From a candidate division WS6 bacterium OLB21 (GTDB lineage Bacteria; Patescibacteriota; Dojkabacteria; B142; OLB20), in the NCBI GenBank assembly GCA_001567305.1, contig JYPD01000025.1, positions 116,085 to 180,084 on the forward strand: 64,000 bases of DNA, given 5' to 3'. Numbering within the stretch: the first letter of the stretch is position 1; each line of letters opens with the position of its first letter. The notes under the pieces are model-generated. The model made no database searches. It was given only the letters and a program-made list of their open reading frames with translations, and had not been told where the DNA came from. Shown here piece after piece: positions 20,214 through 30,440 of this stretch. The position numbers and the translations under genes are program-made.

Positions 20214-20414
20214 TTAAGTTTTGCACGAAGCCTTGTCTTTGTAAAGAATATCACTGCTTGTATGCTCTGAAGATTTTACAGATTGTGTCTGCTTGCAAAG
20301 CAAATCGACCTGCTGTTTGAGAAGCAGGATGTCACACCTGATTCTGCTTTCAATTTCTCCTAGCCTTTTATAAATAGCTGTATTATCTGTATTGTTACTG
20401 CTGAGTTTAAACAT
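20214..20414 (-). CDS. Short helical protein, unknown
   Basis: A 66-residue frame from ATG 20414, with a predicted coiled-coil stretch YKRLGEIESRIRCDILLLKQ and a polar tail. The stop is three bases before the ATG of the cohesin-like gene. It has no signal peptide. It may be an independent small gene or the misread N-terminal part of the cohesin-like protein. It lies at the 5' end of the long minus-strand run and faces the UMP kinase gene across 51 bp. Confidence 0.4.
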   Translation of the reverse strand: MFKLSSNNTDNTAIYKRLGEIESRIRCDILLLKQQVDLLCKQTQSVKSSEHTSSDILYKDKASCKT

Positions 20415-20465
20415 TTGTGATAGTATCCTTAAGAAGATTACCTTGAAATTCTTAATAAATTATCA

Positions 20466-21176
20466 ATGGCAAACATTTTTGTAATAAAGCTCGGCGGATC
20501 AATGCTATCTAAGGGAGAAAACAATATTTTTGATTTTGAATATCTGCGAGATCTTCGAAGTACACTCGATCCTTTCATTCAAAGAGGCGATAAGTTTTTC
20601 ATTGTTTTGGGTGGAGGTTACACAATGCGCAAGTATCGGGATCTTGCGATGGCTGCAGGTCTGCAAGAGAAGGAGCAACTTCATTGGATCGGAACAACTG
20701 TCAATGTGCTTCATGCAGAAATTGTAAGAGCTTATTATCATGATATCAGCGATGAAGGTGTGTTTAAGTACGAAGATTATTATCAGGATGCTAATCTGAC
20801 AATCACAAAATCAATTAAAGTTGGGGGAGGTGGAAGGCCAGGTCATAGTGGTGATGTTGATGCAGTTCTTGCTGCCAACAAGGTTTCATCTAAGACAATC
20901 ATTAGCTTGAAGAATGTTGATGGCGTCTACGACAAAGACCCGTCCAAAAATCCCGATGCAGTGCGTCAAGAAAAACTATCCTGGGATGAATACCTAGACA
21001 TTATTGGTAATAAAGACGAACATGAACCCGGAGGAAACTATCCGATTGATCCTATAGCTTCCCGTATGTCCAAAGACAGCGACATTAGTTTTAATGTGCT
21101 TCATGGAAATGATTTGCAGAGTTTGTCTTCGGCTTTGAAGGGAGAAGAATTTACAGGTACAATAGTAGGTAATTAA
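20466..21176 (+). CDS. pyrH: UMP kinase
   Basis: Phosphorylates UMP to UDP; amino-acid-kinase fold. 236 residues. FVIKLGGSMLS at residues 5-15, FFIVLGGGYTMRKYRD at about 45-60, GGGGRPGHSGDVDAVLAA at about 119-136, and IISLKNVDGVYDKDPSKNPDA are the family motifs. The insertion DEHEPGGNYPIDPIA and the sequence style are closer to archaeal-type UMP kinases than to E. coli PyrH. Divergent from the minus-strand run; a promoter must lie in the 51-bp gap but no clear box is seen. Intact. Confidence 0.9.
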   Translation: MANIFVIKLGGSMLSKGENNIFDFEYLRDLRSTLDPFIQRGDKFFIVLGGGYTMRKYRDLAMAAGLQEKEQLHWIGTTVNVLHAEIVRAYYHDISDEGVFKYEDYYQDANLTITKSIKVGGGGRPGHSGDVDAVLAANKVSSKTIISLKNVDGVYDKDPSKNPDAVRQEKLSWDEYLDIIGNKDEHEPGGNYPIDPIASRMSKDSDISFNVLHGNDLQSLSSALKGEEFTGTIVGN

Positions 21177-21186
21177 AATAATAATT

Positions 21187-21597
21187 ATGAAGAATATTTT
21201 TAGGTTGGTTTTATATACTTTGTTATTCTTTACTTTTGTAGGTCTAATGCCTGGTATCGATGCCAAGAATGGACCTGTCGCGGTTATCTTGGCAGGCTTG
21301 GGGTTTTCTCTGATAATGGTATTCATCGGTGCAATTTTGGGTTTCTTCAAGTTTCCAAAAAACTTTTGGGGAAAGTTTCTAATTGGTTCACTTATGTCGT
21401 TGTTGTATTTTGCTTTCCTTCATTTTGTACTTGTTGGATTTATTCAGTTTGGACCGGGCTATATCGGGGGTAGCGACTTTATCATCTTTACCTTACCTAA
21501 GCTTGTCGTTCTTGCCGATCCTATCGCGGTGTTAATTTTTAGTGCTATAACCCTTGTACTCTGTAGTATAATACTCGGGAACCTGTCCGAAGAATAA
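21187..21597 (+). CDS. Membrane protein, four predicted helices, unknown function
   Basis: 136 residues with hydrophobic stretches at about 5-25, 33-52, 62-85 and 108-130; short loops; no conserved motif recognised. It begins 10 bp after pyrH and ends 17 bp before secG, so it is probably co-transcribed with both. ATG at 21187 is preceded by AAAATAATAATT rather than a Shine-Dalgarno sequence. Confidence 0.7.
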   Translation: MKNIFRLVLYTLLFFTFVGLMPGIDAKNGPVAVILAGLGFSLIMVFIGAILGFFKFPKNFWGKFLIGSLMSLLYFAFLHFVLVGFIQFGPGYIGGSDFIIFTLPKLVVLADPIAVLIFSAITLVLCSIILGNLSEE

Positions 21598-21614
21598 TTT
21601 ATTTTTATAGAACA

Positions 21615-21857
21615 ATGGAATTATTAACTGTATTAAGTGTAGTTGAAATAATTATTAGCATATTGCTAATAATCGCTATTGTTATGCAACAAAGAGGTTC
21701 CGGTCTGGGTACAATGTTTGGCGGATCCGGTGGCGAAAGTTACAGGTCAAAAAGAGGTGCAGAAGCAGTACTATTTAACGCTACAGTTTTTCTAATCTCA
21801 CTATTTATAGTTGTCGGCTTGGCAATAGCAATCGTATCGGCCCAGTCCGGCACATAA
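21615..21857 (+). CDS. secG: Preprotein translocase subunit SecG
   Basis: Small subunit of the SecYEG channel. 80 residues with two membrane helices (about 5-25 and 52-74) joined by the conserved loop MQQRGSGLGTMFGGSGGESYRSKRG, of which QQRGSGLG and RSKRGAE are the diagnostic parts. Five bases separate it from the substrate-binding protein gene. SecD and SecF follow 4.5 kb downstream, so this block is rich in secretion functions. Confidence 0.93.
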   Translation: MELLTVLSVVEIIISILLIIAIVMQQRGSGLGTMFGGSGGESYRSKRGAEAVLFNATVFLISLFIVVGLAIAIVSAQSGT

Positions 21858-21862
21858 GCTGA

Positions 21863-23687
21863 ATGTTTTTATTAAGACACATAGAACAGCTACTGTATTC
21901 AATTCGTGATTTTCTTTGGTCGTATCCAGAGAGGTTATTTATTGACAAACATTCGCTCTACAATCAATTTCGTTCCACTTATCATGCACTGCGACCCTTA
22001 AGTCATTACCTGATGGTTGCTTTTATTACTTTTCTTGTAGTTACAATCACAGGAAGCAATGTTTCTGCCATGTTAAGGATCAACTCGGACACATTAATAG
22101 AAGGAGTTATTGTTGGTTTGGATGAGCAAGGAGATGTGCAAGAAATCAGTCGAATTAACCCTTTAATCAACTCAAATATTCAACTTGAACGAGATATTAT
22201 TGAACTCATTTACGAAAGTCTTATCAGTGTTAACCAAAGTGGTGAAAGCACTGCTGCTCTTGCAGATTACGGTGAACTTGATAAAGGCAGGCTATACAGA
22301 TTCAAATTAAGAGAGGGCATGCTCTGGTCAGATGGTCAACCAATTACTACTGCCGATGTAGAAGCTACTTTTAATCTATTGCAGCAGTTAGAAGGAGACC
22401 CAACAACGAGTACCTTGTATTCAAGGGCTGCAACTAAAATGGAGATCATTATTCTAGATGACCTTACTTTCGAATTCAAATTGAACTCGGTAATTCCGGG
22501 TTTCTTTGAGGCTATAAGCTATAAAATTCTGCCTGCACACCTACTTTCCGATGTTAACACTGACAACATTGTTACTTCAGATCCTCTAATTAATAGAAAT
22601 CCGGTCGGAAGTGGCAGGTACAAAATCAATAGTGTTTCCGACGATACGATCACACTTTCGCAGAATCCAAATTACCATGGAGAGCACGGAAGTATTAAAA
22701 AAAATTGTATTTAGAATGTATCCCGATGAATCCTCTGCCGTTGAAGCGCTTCGCGGTGGGCAGATTCATACTTTGTCTGGAATCTCTACAGATTCGGTTC
22801 GCAATCTTCAGTCACAACAAAACATAGAGTTAATCGGAAGCAATATTATTTATAGTCAGTATTGGGCGTTGTTTTTCAACCTAAATGAAGAAGGACCTGC
22901 TGCTTTTGACGATGTAGCTGTGCGAAGGGCAATTTCTTCTGCCGTCAATCGTGATTTTGTCATAGATAATCTTTTGGGCTATGCAACCGAAGCAATCGGG
23001 CCAATTCCAGAAAGCTCTTGGGCATATACTGCAGTTCCCACTTATCGTTTTGATAAAAGTAAAGCGTCAGAAATTCTTGAAGATGCTGGTTGGAGAAGGC
23101 CGGCTGGTTCAGAGATAAGAGAGAAAGACGGAAAGAAACTGGAATTTACGCTACTCTTAATAGAGAATTCCGACAGAGTAAAGATTGCTCAATCCATTCA
23201 AAAAGATTTGCTTGATGTTGGCATCAGAGTCAATGTCGTTTCTAAAGAAAAAAACAGACTTGTTTCAGAAAATCTGGTTCCCAGAGTTTTCGATATGATT
23301 TTATATGGAGTTCAAACATTCATCGATCCAGATAGATACGAGCTGTTTCATAGTTCGCAAATCGATCACCCAGGTTTGAATATCTCTTCCTATGCATCAA
23401 AAAATACTGTGTTAACGGTACAAGGTGGAGAACAAATCAGAATCCCTGAGGTCGATGACTTGCTAGATGACGCTCGAAGACTTGTCGACGAGAGTGATCG
23501 TAAGAAAAAATACGAGTTGTTTCAGCGAACTATCGGGTCAGAAGTGCCTGCAGTCTTCCTCTTTCACCCTGCCGAGGTGTATGCTGTTAACAAAAGGGTG
23601 CGAGGTGTATCTTTAGAGAGATTAAACTCCCTTGAGAACAGATTCGATAGTATTCGCGACTGGTTTATTTCGACAGAATCGTCTTGA
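21863..23687 (+). CDS. Family 5 (peptide-type) extracellular solute-binding protein, one frameshift
   Basis: Restored length about 607 residues. A cytoplasmic N-terminus of 50 residues leads to one membrane helix (HYLMVAFITFLVVTITG), then the SBP_bac_5 fold: ISRINPLINSNIQLERDI, LREGMLWSDGQPITTADVEATF, NPVGSGRYKI, VRRAISSAVNRDFVIDNLL and DAGWRRPAGSEI. An 8-A run at 22695-22702 breaks the frame. No lipobox is present; the membrane anchor replaces it. No ABC permease or ATPase gene is nearby. In related reduced genomes such orphan binding proteins sit next to secG as here, as far as I recall. Ligand is probably a peptide. Confidence 0.87.
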
Positions 23688-23733
23688 TTTGTTAATCTAT
23701 ATATCTAAGTATTTTAATTCTTAATTTGTAAAA

Positions 23734-24318
23734 ATGCCGATACTCATATTATTTTGCTTTGCAGCGCCAATCACTCTAGTTGTCGGCGCACTTGTCTTTG
23801 CTGTTGGTCTCTATAACGGCTTAGTAAGAGCCAAAGTTATTGTAGACGAGGCTTGGAGTGGTATTGATGTTCAGCTTAAGCGAAGGTACGATCTTATCCC
23901 AAATATTGTTGAAACAATTAAAGGGTATGCCAAACACGAAAAGGAGACTTTCGAGAAAGTAACCATGCTCAGAAGTCAGGCAATGCAGACATCTGATGTT
24001 GCAGAAAAGGGCAAACTAGAAAACCAACTTACACAAACATTAAAGTCCTTATTTGCAGTTGCAGAAAACTATCCAGAGCTTAAAGCTAACGAAAACTTTC
24101 TTAATCTGCAGGGTACTCTTAACGAGATTGAGAACGAAATTCAAGGGGCAAGAAGATATTACAACGGTGCAGTTAGAGACTATAATACAAAAATAATGGT
24201 ATTTCCAAACAATCTTATTGCCGGATTGTTAGGCTTTAAGTCTCGTGAATTCTTCGAAGCTGATGAAGCCGAAAAAGAGAATGTAAAAGTTAGCTTCAGC
24301 GAAGAAGAAAAAGCTTAA
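23734..24318 (+). CDS. lemA: LemA family protein
   Basis: 194 residues: an N-terminal membrane helix (about 4-25) followed by helical bundle. VDEAWSGIDVQLKRRYDLIPNIVETIKGYAKHEKETFE with RRYDLIPN and VKGYAxHE-like signature is diagnostic, as are RRYYNGAVRDYN and FPNNLIAGLLGF near the end. The gene is followed after 16 bp by a DUF2207 protein, the classical partner. Role is not settled in the literature; membrane-associated. The 46-bp upstream gap is very AT-rich and could hold a promoter. Confidence 0.95.
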   Translation: MPILILFCFAAPITLVVGALVFAVGLYNGLVRAKVIVDEAWSGIDVQLKRRYDLIPNIVETIKGYAKHEKETFEKVTMLRSQAMQTSDVAEKGKLENQLTQTLKSLFAVAENYPELKANENFLNLQGTLNEIENEIQGARRYYNGAVRDYNTKIMVFPNNLIAGLLGFKSREFFEADEAEKENVKVSFSEEEKA

Positions 24319-24334
24319 CGCATTTTGTAATTTC

Positions 24335-26359
24335 ATGTTAGCCAATAAGGTAAAGCAGCTAATAATTATCTTGGGTCTGGTTGCGACAATTTTCTTTCTG
24401 CCGCAATCAGTCCAGGCCCAAGATCGTTCCTATGTATACGATTCAATCGATGTCCAATTAGATGTCAATAAAGACTCTTCTGTAGTAGTTACAGAAAAAA
24501 TTACTCAACGCTTCGATGGAGTATTTAGAGGCGTATTTAGAGAAATCACACTTTCGGATTCTGTTGCTCTAGGCAAATGTAGAGTCAATCCTTCGCTTCA
24601 ATGCGGCGGGTTCTCATTCATGGAACTACTTGGAGTATATGACAATAACAATCAGTTAATCTCTCCAAATAAGTACACTACCGAAACAATAACGAAATCC
24701 GGCGAACAGAGATTGAAGATCACTTGGGTATTTTCCGATTCAGGTAAAGATTTTGACAACGAACTTTTCTCTTACACAATTAAATATAAGGTCTATGGAA
24801 GTCTCGGTTATTTCACTGATTATGACATGCTTTATTGGGATGCAATATTCCCTGATAGAGAGGTGATTGTTGAGAATGCAAGCGTTAGAATCACTTTTCC
24901 AGAGGACATAAGCTATAGCCAAGATAATCTGAGAATTCCAGACAGAGGATACAACTATACTGCCAGTTATAACGACTCAAATAATCAGTTAATTATTGAA
25001 ACCCAAAGAATCTCGCCGTTTGAAGATTTTACAGTTATGCTAAGGTTTCCAAAGGGGATTATTGATGAATATGCCACCCTTCAGTTAGATATTAATCCTA
25101 AGCCTGATTTCATAACAATAAACGGAACAACTCTAAATGAACCATCTTCAGAGGTCAGTGGCATAATTCCAGGACAAACAAATGTTCTTATAGGAGCTTC
25201 TGGCTATCAAGACTTCGAAACAAGTTTTCCTCTGCAGGCAAGTGAAACTAAATTGATAACTGCTAGCTTGCAACCTTCGCTTGCCACGATATTATTCTTC
25301 GCAAGTCTTGTAATTTGTAATCTACTGGGTTTGATTTTACTTCCTTTGATTTTGCTTCTTATTTACAGAGAGTATCGAACTAAAGGAAGAGATGTGGGCA
25401 GAAGTCCTGTAGTTGTTCCAGAATATTCTCCACCAGATAAGATACGACCCTATCTTCTTGGCTCGCTCAAAGATGAATCTGTCGATACGGTAGATATATC
25501 ATCAACAATAATTGATGTTGCCTATAGAGGTTACATAAAAATTCGCGAATTTGATTCTGTATCTATACTTGGCATCAAGATTACAGCCAGAGAATATGAA
25601 TTTCTTAAGTTAAAAGATTTTACAGACCTTACTCCGGTAGAACAAAAAATACTGACGGCAATATTTGACGGAAAAGACAGGGTTACCACCAGCGATCTAA
25701 AAAACAGATTCTATTCAAAGATACCTGGAATAAATGATGCTATTTACGCAGAAATGGTCAATCGAACCTATTTCCCTAAAAGACCAGATAAAGTTAGGAG
25801 CAAATACAGAACTATCGGAATCACTATGGCAGTATTTGGATCAATTCTCGCCTCTGTCTTGGTCTTTTTGCCTTTTGCGGTCACAACAGCCTTTACTCTT
25901 GTTATTACGGGTATAGTTCTTATAGTTGTTTCCGGTAGCATGCCCGCAAAAACTAAACTCGGATCCAAAATCTTCGACAAAGTTTTGGGCTTTAAGATGT
26001 ACATGGAAACAGCAGAAAGATTTAGAGTACAGGATTTGACTCCCGAGACTTTTGAAAAGTATCTGCCATATGCAATGGTGTTTGGTATAGAAAATCAGTG
26101 GGCAGAAAGATTTAAGGACATATATACCGAAGCTCCGGAATGGTTTGAGGCCAGTTCTCAAGAAAGAATGCTCAATACAATTTATCTGGTTAATTCCCTT
26201 TCCAACTTTAGCAGAGTAACAAATACTTCTCTGACTTCGACCCCGGCAAGCTCATCTTCCGGAAGTGGTTGGAGTGGTGGGGGTTGGAGTGGAGGTGGCG
26301 GTTTTTCTGGAGGGTTCTCCGGCGGTGGAGGTGGCGGTGGCGGCGGCGGAGCATTTTAG
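24335..26359 (+). CDS. DUF2207 membrane protein with glycine-rich tail
   Basis: 674 residues. Signal peptide at 1-29 ending SVQAQD; extracellular DUF2207 domain with DSIDVQLDVNKDSSVVVTE and FRGVFREI; membrane helix at about 320-345; a cytoplasmic region beginning EYSPPDKIRPYLLGSL; two more helices at about 495-540; then FDKVLGFKMYMETAERFR and a C-terminal tail of Ser/Gly repeats (GGGWSGGGGFSGG type). All features match the DUF2207/YP_ family paired with LemA. Function unknown, membrane. Intact. Confidence 0.9.
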   Translation: MLANKVKQLIIILGLVATIFFLPQSVQAQDRSYVYDSIDVQLDVNKDSSVVVTEKITQRFDGVFRGVFREITLSDSVALGKCRVNPSLQCGGFSFMELLGVYDNNNQLISPNKYTTETITKSGEQRLKITWVFSDSGKDFDNELFSYTIKYKVYGSLGYFTDYDMLYWDAIFPDREVIVENASVRITFPEDISYSQDNLRIPDRGYNYTASYNDSNNQLIIETQRISPFEDFTVMLRFPKGIIDEYATLQLDINPKPDFITINGTTLNEPSSEVSGIIPGQTNVLIGASGYQDFETSFPLQASETKLITASLQPSLATILFFASLVICNLLGLILLPLILLLIYREYRTKGRDVGRSPVVVPEYSPPDKIRPYLLGSLKDESVDTVDISSTIIDVAYRGYIKIREFDSVSILGIKITAREYEFLKLKDFTDLTPVEQKILTAIFDGKDRVTTSDLKNRFYSKIPGINDAIYAEMVNRTYFPKRPDKVRSKYRTIGITMAVFGSILASVLVFLPFAVTTAFTLVITGIVLIVVSGSMPAKTKLGSKIFDKVLGFKMYMETAERFRVQDLTPETFEKYLPYAMVFGIENQWAERFKDIYTEAPEWFEASSQERMLNTIYLVNSLSNFSRVTNTSLTSTPASSSSGSGWSGGGWSGGGGFSGGFSGGGGGGGGGGAF

Positions 26360-26429
26360 CTTGCATGTCGATAAAAATCTGCTGTATGATACGATTGCCC
26401 CGTGATATTAATTAATATGGATTAATGGT

Positions 26430-27815
26430 TTGAAACGCTCAAGATTCCGATTATTCATTGCTGCGCTGGTGTTAATCCTTGCTGCAGTTATTGCTCTTCC
26501 TTCAATTGTTATTAAGGTCGGAGATGACAATATCCGTATTAGAGGATTTGATCCGTTAGATCTTAACTCTGCATTCGTAACACAAAGATTTGAATTACAA
26601 CCATCATTAGATTTTCAAGAAGGTCAGGTGTCTGTATTTGATGTAAATCTTGCACCTATTCCCAGAAGTCAAAGACTTGAATATTTAACCAGGATTCGAA
26701 ATATTGTTTTTACTCGAATTCAAAGATCCGGGCTTTCAGATTTTGAGCTTGATTCGCTTCATAATCACGATATTGATTCTTATCAATTAATCTTACATTC
26801 TGCAACAAAAATTGATTCATCACTGTTGGCACTCCTCACCCGAACAGGCGAATTATCCGCCTGGATAAACGATCCAAATATCGATAGAAATCTTGCAACA
26901 GATGAAGATCTACAAGATCCGTTTTATGGGAGAAATCAAACTGGAATAAGCAACGAAGATATTGAATCTGCAACAGTAATTTCTGATTCCAGGATATATT
27001 TGTTCGATCCATCTAGGCCAAGTAACTATGGTATCAGACTTAATTACAGAGAAGAGTCTGCTCCAATGTATGTTGCTGCAGCTCAGCAAAGCTCAAACTC
27101 AACTTCTCCGATTCTTTATGCGATAGATAATGAACCAATTGCTTTTCAGTCACCAGGTCAAATATATGACTTCCTAAATCCTGGAAGGACATCTCTTCTG
27201 GTTACACTTGCAGATGACAGTTATCGAGTAAATGCAATCATAGCTTCTGTATTAAGTACGCCTAAACTTGATTTTTCCGTTTCATTAATTAGTTCAGAAA
27301 CAGTTGCTCCCAGGTATGGAAGCATAACCCTGCAGATATTGCAGGTGTCAGGGTTAGTACTACTTACCCTAATGATTGCGCTGTTATCTTTCTGGTATAA
27401 AAAACACGCCAGGTTTATTGCTGTAGCTTTAATCAGTTTATCGATTATCAATTTGGCGCTAGCCAAGGTATTCGGTTTAACTCTAAGTCTGTCTATGATA
27501 TTAGGTCTCTTGGTGGGCTATTTTGCCTTTGTACTGTTTCTAGTTAATGCAATTAGGTATATCCAAGACAAGACAGCTAATGGCATCACAAAAGAGGAGC
27601 TTCAACAAGTTTACAGTGACTCGCTTGGATCAATTAGAAATTCATCGATAATAATCATTTTCCTTATTCTTGTCAGCCAAACCTATGGCATTATAAGTGT
27701 TGTCCATTTTGGAAACGGACTAGGATTTACACTCGTCAGTGCAATTCTAACCTTAATGATAATAATAAGACCTCTACTGCCGGAACTTTATCTGAGACCA
27801 AGCAAGAAAAAATGA
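26430..27815 (+). CDS. secD: SecD-like protein-export membrane protein (divergent)
   Basis: 461 residues: one N-terminal helix (about 8-28), a large external domain, and a cluster of about five C-terminal helices from residue 298 on. The external part is weakly similar to SecD P1 (DFELDSLHNHDIDSYQLILHS; RTGELSAWIND is the FLxRPG-like repeat) and the helix block ends in the SecD/SecF RND-like pattern. The strongest evidence is its overlap (ATGA at 27812) with a recognisable SecF. Start TTG 26430; a TATGAT box lies at 26385-26390. Acts with SecYEG in export. Very divergent, so confidence is moderate. Confidence 0.72.
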   Translation: MKRSRFRLFIAALVLILAAVIALPSIVIKVGDDNIRIRGFDPLDLNSAFVTQRFELQPSLDFQEGQVSVFDVNLAPIPRSQRLEYLTRIRNIVFTRIQRSGLSDFELDSLHNHDIDSYQLILHSATKIDSSLLALLTRTGELSAWINDPNIDRNLATDEDLQDPFYGRNQTGISNEDIESATVISDSRIYLFDPSRPSNYGIRLNYREESAPMYVAAAQQSSNSTSPILYAIDNEPIAFQSPGQIYDFLNPGRTSLLVTLADDSYRVNAIIASVLSTPKLDFSVSLISSETVAPRYGSITLQILQVSGLVLLTLMIALLSFWYKKHARFIAVALISLSIINLALAKVFGLTLSLSMILGLLVGYFAFVLFLVNAIRYIQDKTANGITKEELQQVYSDSLGSIRNSSIIIIFLILVSQTYGIISVVHFGNGLGFTLVSAILTLMIIIRPLLPELYLRPSKKK

Positions 27816-28726
27816 AAAGAATTAATAAAACACTGGTAATAATTATTGTTCATCTAACTGTCCTGATAGCTGCTGTATTTGCAGTTTACAATTACGACTT
27901 TAAGCAGGGAATTGACTTTGATAATTCCCGAGCTGTCCAAATTTCGTTCGAGTCAGAAGTAAACAGAACTGAACTGGCAGATTTTGTAAACACAACTCTT
28001 CCCTACGAAAGATTTGATAATAGCGGGAATAGAGTTTTCAGAGTTTACTATCAAAACGCTGAAGATGAAAAAGTCGACGACCTTATTGAAAGAATACAAG
28101 AAAGGTTCGGAACGATAACCGAGACTGTTAAATACAACAGTAATCCCGGGAACCTATTCATCTTCGCCCAACAAAGAATCGAGGCTTCCGTTTGGATATA
28201 CTTACTTGGAGTTGTAATCTTTGTGTTGTTTACATTCCGTAAAAAAGGATTCTTAATAATTGATTTGCTTGAATACATGTTGGCCCAGCTGGCCGGGTTC
28301 ATGTGGTTCGCTGCAATCTTGGTTCTACTTACTGTTGTATTGAACGAGCTGGGTGTTGCAATTTCTTATTGGTATCTAAGCGGACTTATCGCTGCCTCAG
28401 CTATAGCTTTCCTGTTTATGCTTATAGTTATTACCAGACTTCTTTCTCGGCAACAGACAGAAAAACCTAATTCACTTTTTGAAGAATACACGCTTTTACT
28501 AAAAGAAGAGAATAACGATTTCTTTAAATCGGGATTACTAGCTTCTACAATATTTCTTGGGTTAGTAATACTGCCATATCCTCAGTTGACAACTCTATTC
28601 GTTGTCTTATTATCGGTTCTGCTTGCTTTAGTTATGCAGACTACGGTTGTTCAATCCTTGTTGATGTCGATTCATCTGCTTTCAACAAAGATTAAATTGA
28701 ACAAAAGAATTAGAGGGAGATGGTAA
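27812..28726 (+). CDS. secF: SecF-like protein-export membrane protein (divergent)
   Basis: 304 residues. An N-terminal helix (9-28) is followed by FKQGIDFDNSRAVQISFE, the SecF signature (FxxGIDFxGG-like, with NS in place of GG), a short external domain and five helices. Partner of the upstream SecD-like gene, with 4-bp overlap. The last 7 bp overlap the start of an acetyltransferase gene. Intact. The loss of the GG pair and the low overall similarity are typical of fast-evolving reduced genomes. Confidence 0.78.
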   Translation: MKRINKTLVIIIVHLTVLIAAVFAVYNYDFKQGIDFDNSRAVQISFESEVNRTELADFVNTTLPYERFDNSGNRVFRVYYQNAEDEKVDDLIERIQERFGTITETVKYNSNPGNLFIFAQQRIEASVWIYLLGVVIFVLFTFRKKGFLIIDLLEYMLAQLAGFMWFAAILVLLTVVLNELGVAISYWYLSGLIAASAIAFLFMLIVITRLLSRQQTEKPNSLFEEYTLLLKEENNDFFKSGLLASTIFLGLVILPYPQLTTLFVVLLSVLLALVMQTTVVQSLLMSIHLLSTKIKLNKRIRGRW

Positions 28727-29224
28727 TCGAAGTATTAAGGCCTCAAGATTTTGAGGATTTTTATCAGCTCTTTTCTAAGTTGATGTTAGAAGCCTTCCCC
28801 ACATTCTCTCCAAGGCTAAAAAAAGCACTTTCTGGATAAAGATTACAATCCTCAAGTACTTCGTTACTGGATAGATAATAACATGCGAAAAGTTCTAATC
28901 GCACGAGATTCAGGAAAATCTATAGGTTTCATTATCGGAGATAATTCATACGGAGGAGTATCTTTTATCAGTTGGTTGGGAGTTGTCGAGCATTACCGAG
29001 GCTTAGGGATTGGATCAAAACTTTTAAATACTTATGAAGATTTTGCAATATCCTGTGGGTCGCATCTTCTCGAACTGTTTACTTTCGAAAAAGTAAAGCC
29101 ATTTTACCAAAGACATGGGTTCTCAGAAATAGGTAGAAGAGAAGAAGGTTACTATGGACAGAAGAACCTAATTATGAACAAAACTATTGGTAAATGGAAC
29201 GAGAATTATCTTGATAGAAGATAA
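28720..29224 (+). CDS. GNAT family N-acetyltransferase (one frameshift)
   Basis: About 167 residues when restored. MVIEVLRPQDFEDFYQLFSK is a normal GNAT start; the break is in a 7-A run near 28821-28827, after which HFLDKDYNPQVLRYWIDNN continues. LGVVEHYRGLGIGSKLLNTYEDFA carries the acetyl-CoA loop (V-x5-RGLGIGSKLL), and PFYQRHGFSEI is the usual end of the fold. The start overlaps the secF stop (ATGGTAA), so it is probably co-translated. Substrate unknown. It ends one base before the convergent gene. Confidence 0.82.
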
Positions 29225-29701
29225 TTAATTAGCCTCGATAAGCTCACTGTAGAAACGGGATATTATTTTAACCCTTGAGTCTAAGACATCAATTCTTAAT
29301 CGATAGTTGGTACCAAGAAATAGTTCTGACGGAAGACTAAACTTACCTTCTTCTGAAGCTATTATGTTTATCTCTTTTCCTTCTAGAGGAATGAATCCAA
29401 GTTCTGTTTCAAGTTCGATCGTACCAATACAAGTATATTCTTGGCAGATATCTGCAGTTTCATCTTCGATTGATGTTGTGATAATCAATTCTTCTGAATT
29501 AATGCTAATTGTTTCTGTTTGGATTGTTATTTGATCTGTTGGAGGTTGCTTGATTTCGACTGCTTCGCTAAGCTCTTCTTGTTCGGTGTTACCTGTTTTT
29601 TGTAAATTTCTGGCTTCAATGCCGGCCAGTGCAAATACTGCGATAATAATTACCAGAACAATGAGCAAACGAGTTCTTTTTATTTTGGATTCTTCCTGCA
29701 T
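29225..29701 (-). CDS. Single-pass membrane-anchored protein, unknown
   Basis: 158 residues: basic N-terminus KIKRTR, membrane helix at about 12-31, then an acidic external beta-rich domain with one possible disulfide (DICQEYTCIGTIE). No family recognised. The start ATG 29701 has TATAAT ending six bases upstream, with no ribosome-binding site, so the message is probably leaderless. It abuts the convergent acetyltransferase gene. Confidence 0.6.
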   Translation of the reverse strand: MQEESKIKRTRLLIVLVIIIAVFALAGIEARNLQKTGNTEQEELSEAVEIKQPPTDQITIQTETISINSEELIITTSIEDETADICQEYTCIGTIELETELGFIPLEGKEINIIASEEGKFSLPSELFLGTNYRLRIDVLDSRVKIISRFYSELIEAN

Positions 29702-29707
29702 TTTTTA

Positions 29708-29713
29708 ATTATA
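29708..29713 (-). promoter_or_regulatory. -10 box of a leaderless gene
   Basis: On the minus strand TATAAT is followed by six bases and then ATG 29701. With a usual 6-7 nt distance from box to transcription start, the first transcribed base would be the A of ATG. Confidence 0.6.
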
Positions 29714-29723
29714 TTCTAGGCAA

Positions 29724-30435
29724 TCAAACTGAGGCAATAATGTAATAATTACTGTCTCCTGATCTACCATCAGCTTTGTAGGTTTTCTCAATCTTCAATT
29801 CTGCCTGAGTCATTAACTGCTCAGCTTCTTCTTGCGTAAAGCTATGAACATAGCGCACCAGCTTTTCGTCGTTATTCCAGGTTAATAGATAATCTCCTGT
29901 CTCGCATTCTTCTTCTTTTATGCCAACGGTGCTGAAGGGAAGTCTACGATCTAATAGCTCCGGCTGAGTATCAAGGTTCCAGAAAGTGGCAAGCATTTTC
30001 CCTTTATTGGTTAGAAGTTGCGCAGATTTAGTAATTAGCTCCGCTCTTTTTTTCTGATCCTGGAATATGATGAAGTACTGCAATAAGAGCTACAAAATCG
30101 AATTTCTTATTTAGTTTCAGATCTAAGGTTAAATCTTTCTGAAGGAATTCTGTGTTTGGATTTTTTTCTTCGGCAATTTTCAGCAGTTGCTTTGAACTAT
30201 CGACTCCTGTAGCTGTTAAATCGGGATAATACTTTCGTACATACTCAATGAATCTGCCGTTACCACAGCCAAGATCAATTAACGCCTTAGGGTCGAAAGG
30301 CAAATCCTTGAAATATTCAATTACCCTTTGCCATCCAGCCCACGGAATTCCCCTAGATTTTGAGAAATCGTCAGCCGTGTCTATATAGAACTTTTTGTTC
30401 AGATCAAGTAAGACTTTTCTTGTATTTGCATTCAT
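29724..30435 (-). CDS. Trm9/ABH8-like tRNA wobble-uridine methyltransferase (one frameshift)
   Basis: About 237 residues restored. SAM-binding motif LIDLGCGNGRFIEYV at about residue 50; FVALIAVLHHIPG then KRAELITKSAQLL mirrors the family's IAVxHHxxxxxxR block; WNNDEKLVRYVHSFTQEEAEQL near the end matches RYYHxFxxxE of Trm9/ALKBH8. The break is in a 7-T run near 30044-30050. Known members methylate cm5U34 to mcm5U34. The start ATG 30435 lies 21 bp from the start of the divergent elp3 gene, whose product makes cm5U, strongly suggesting a pathway. Eukaryotic Trm9 needs Trm112; no partner is visible here. Confidence 0.8.
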
Positions 30436-30440
30436 GATGA

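Noticed and set aside
26250..26356. GGT/GGC-rich repeat at the end of the DUF2207 gene as a mobile or satellite element
   Set aside because: It encodes the glycine-rich tail usual for this family.
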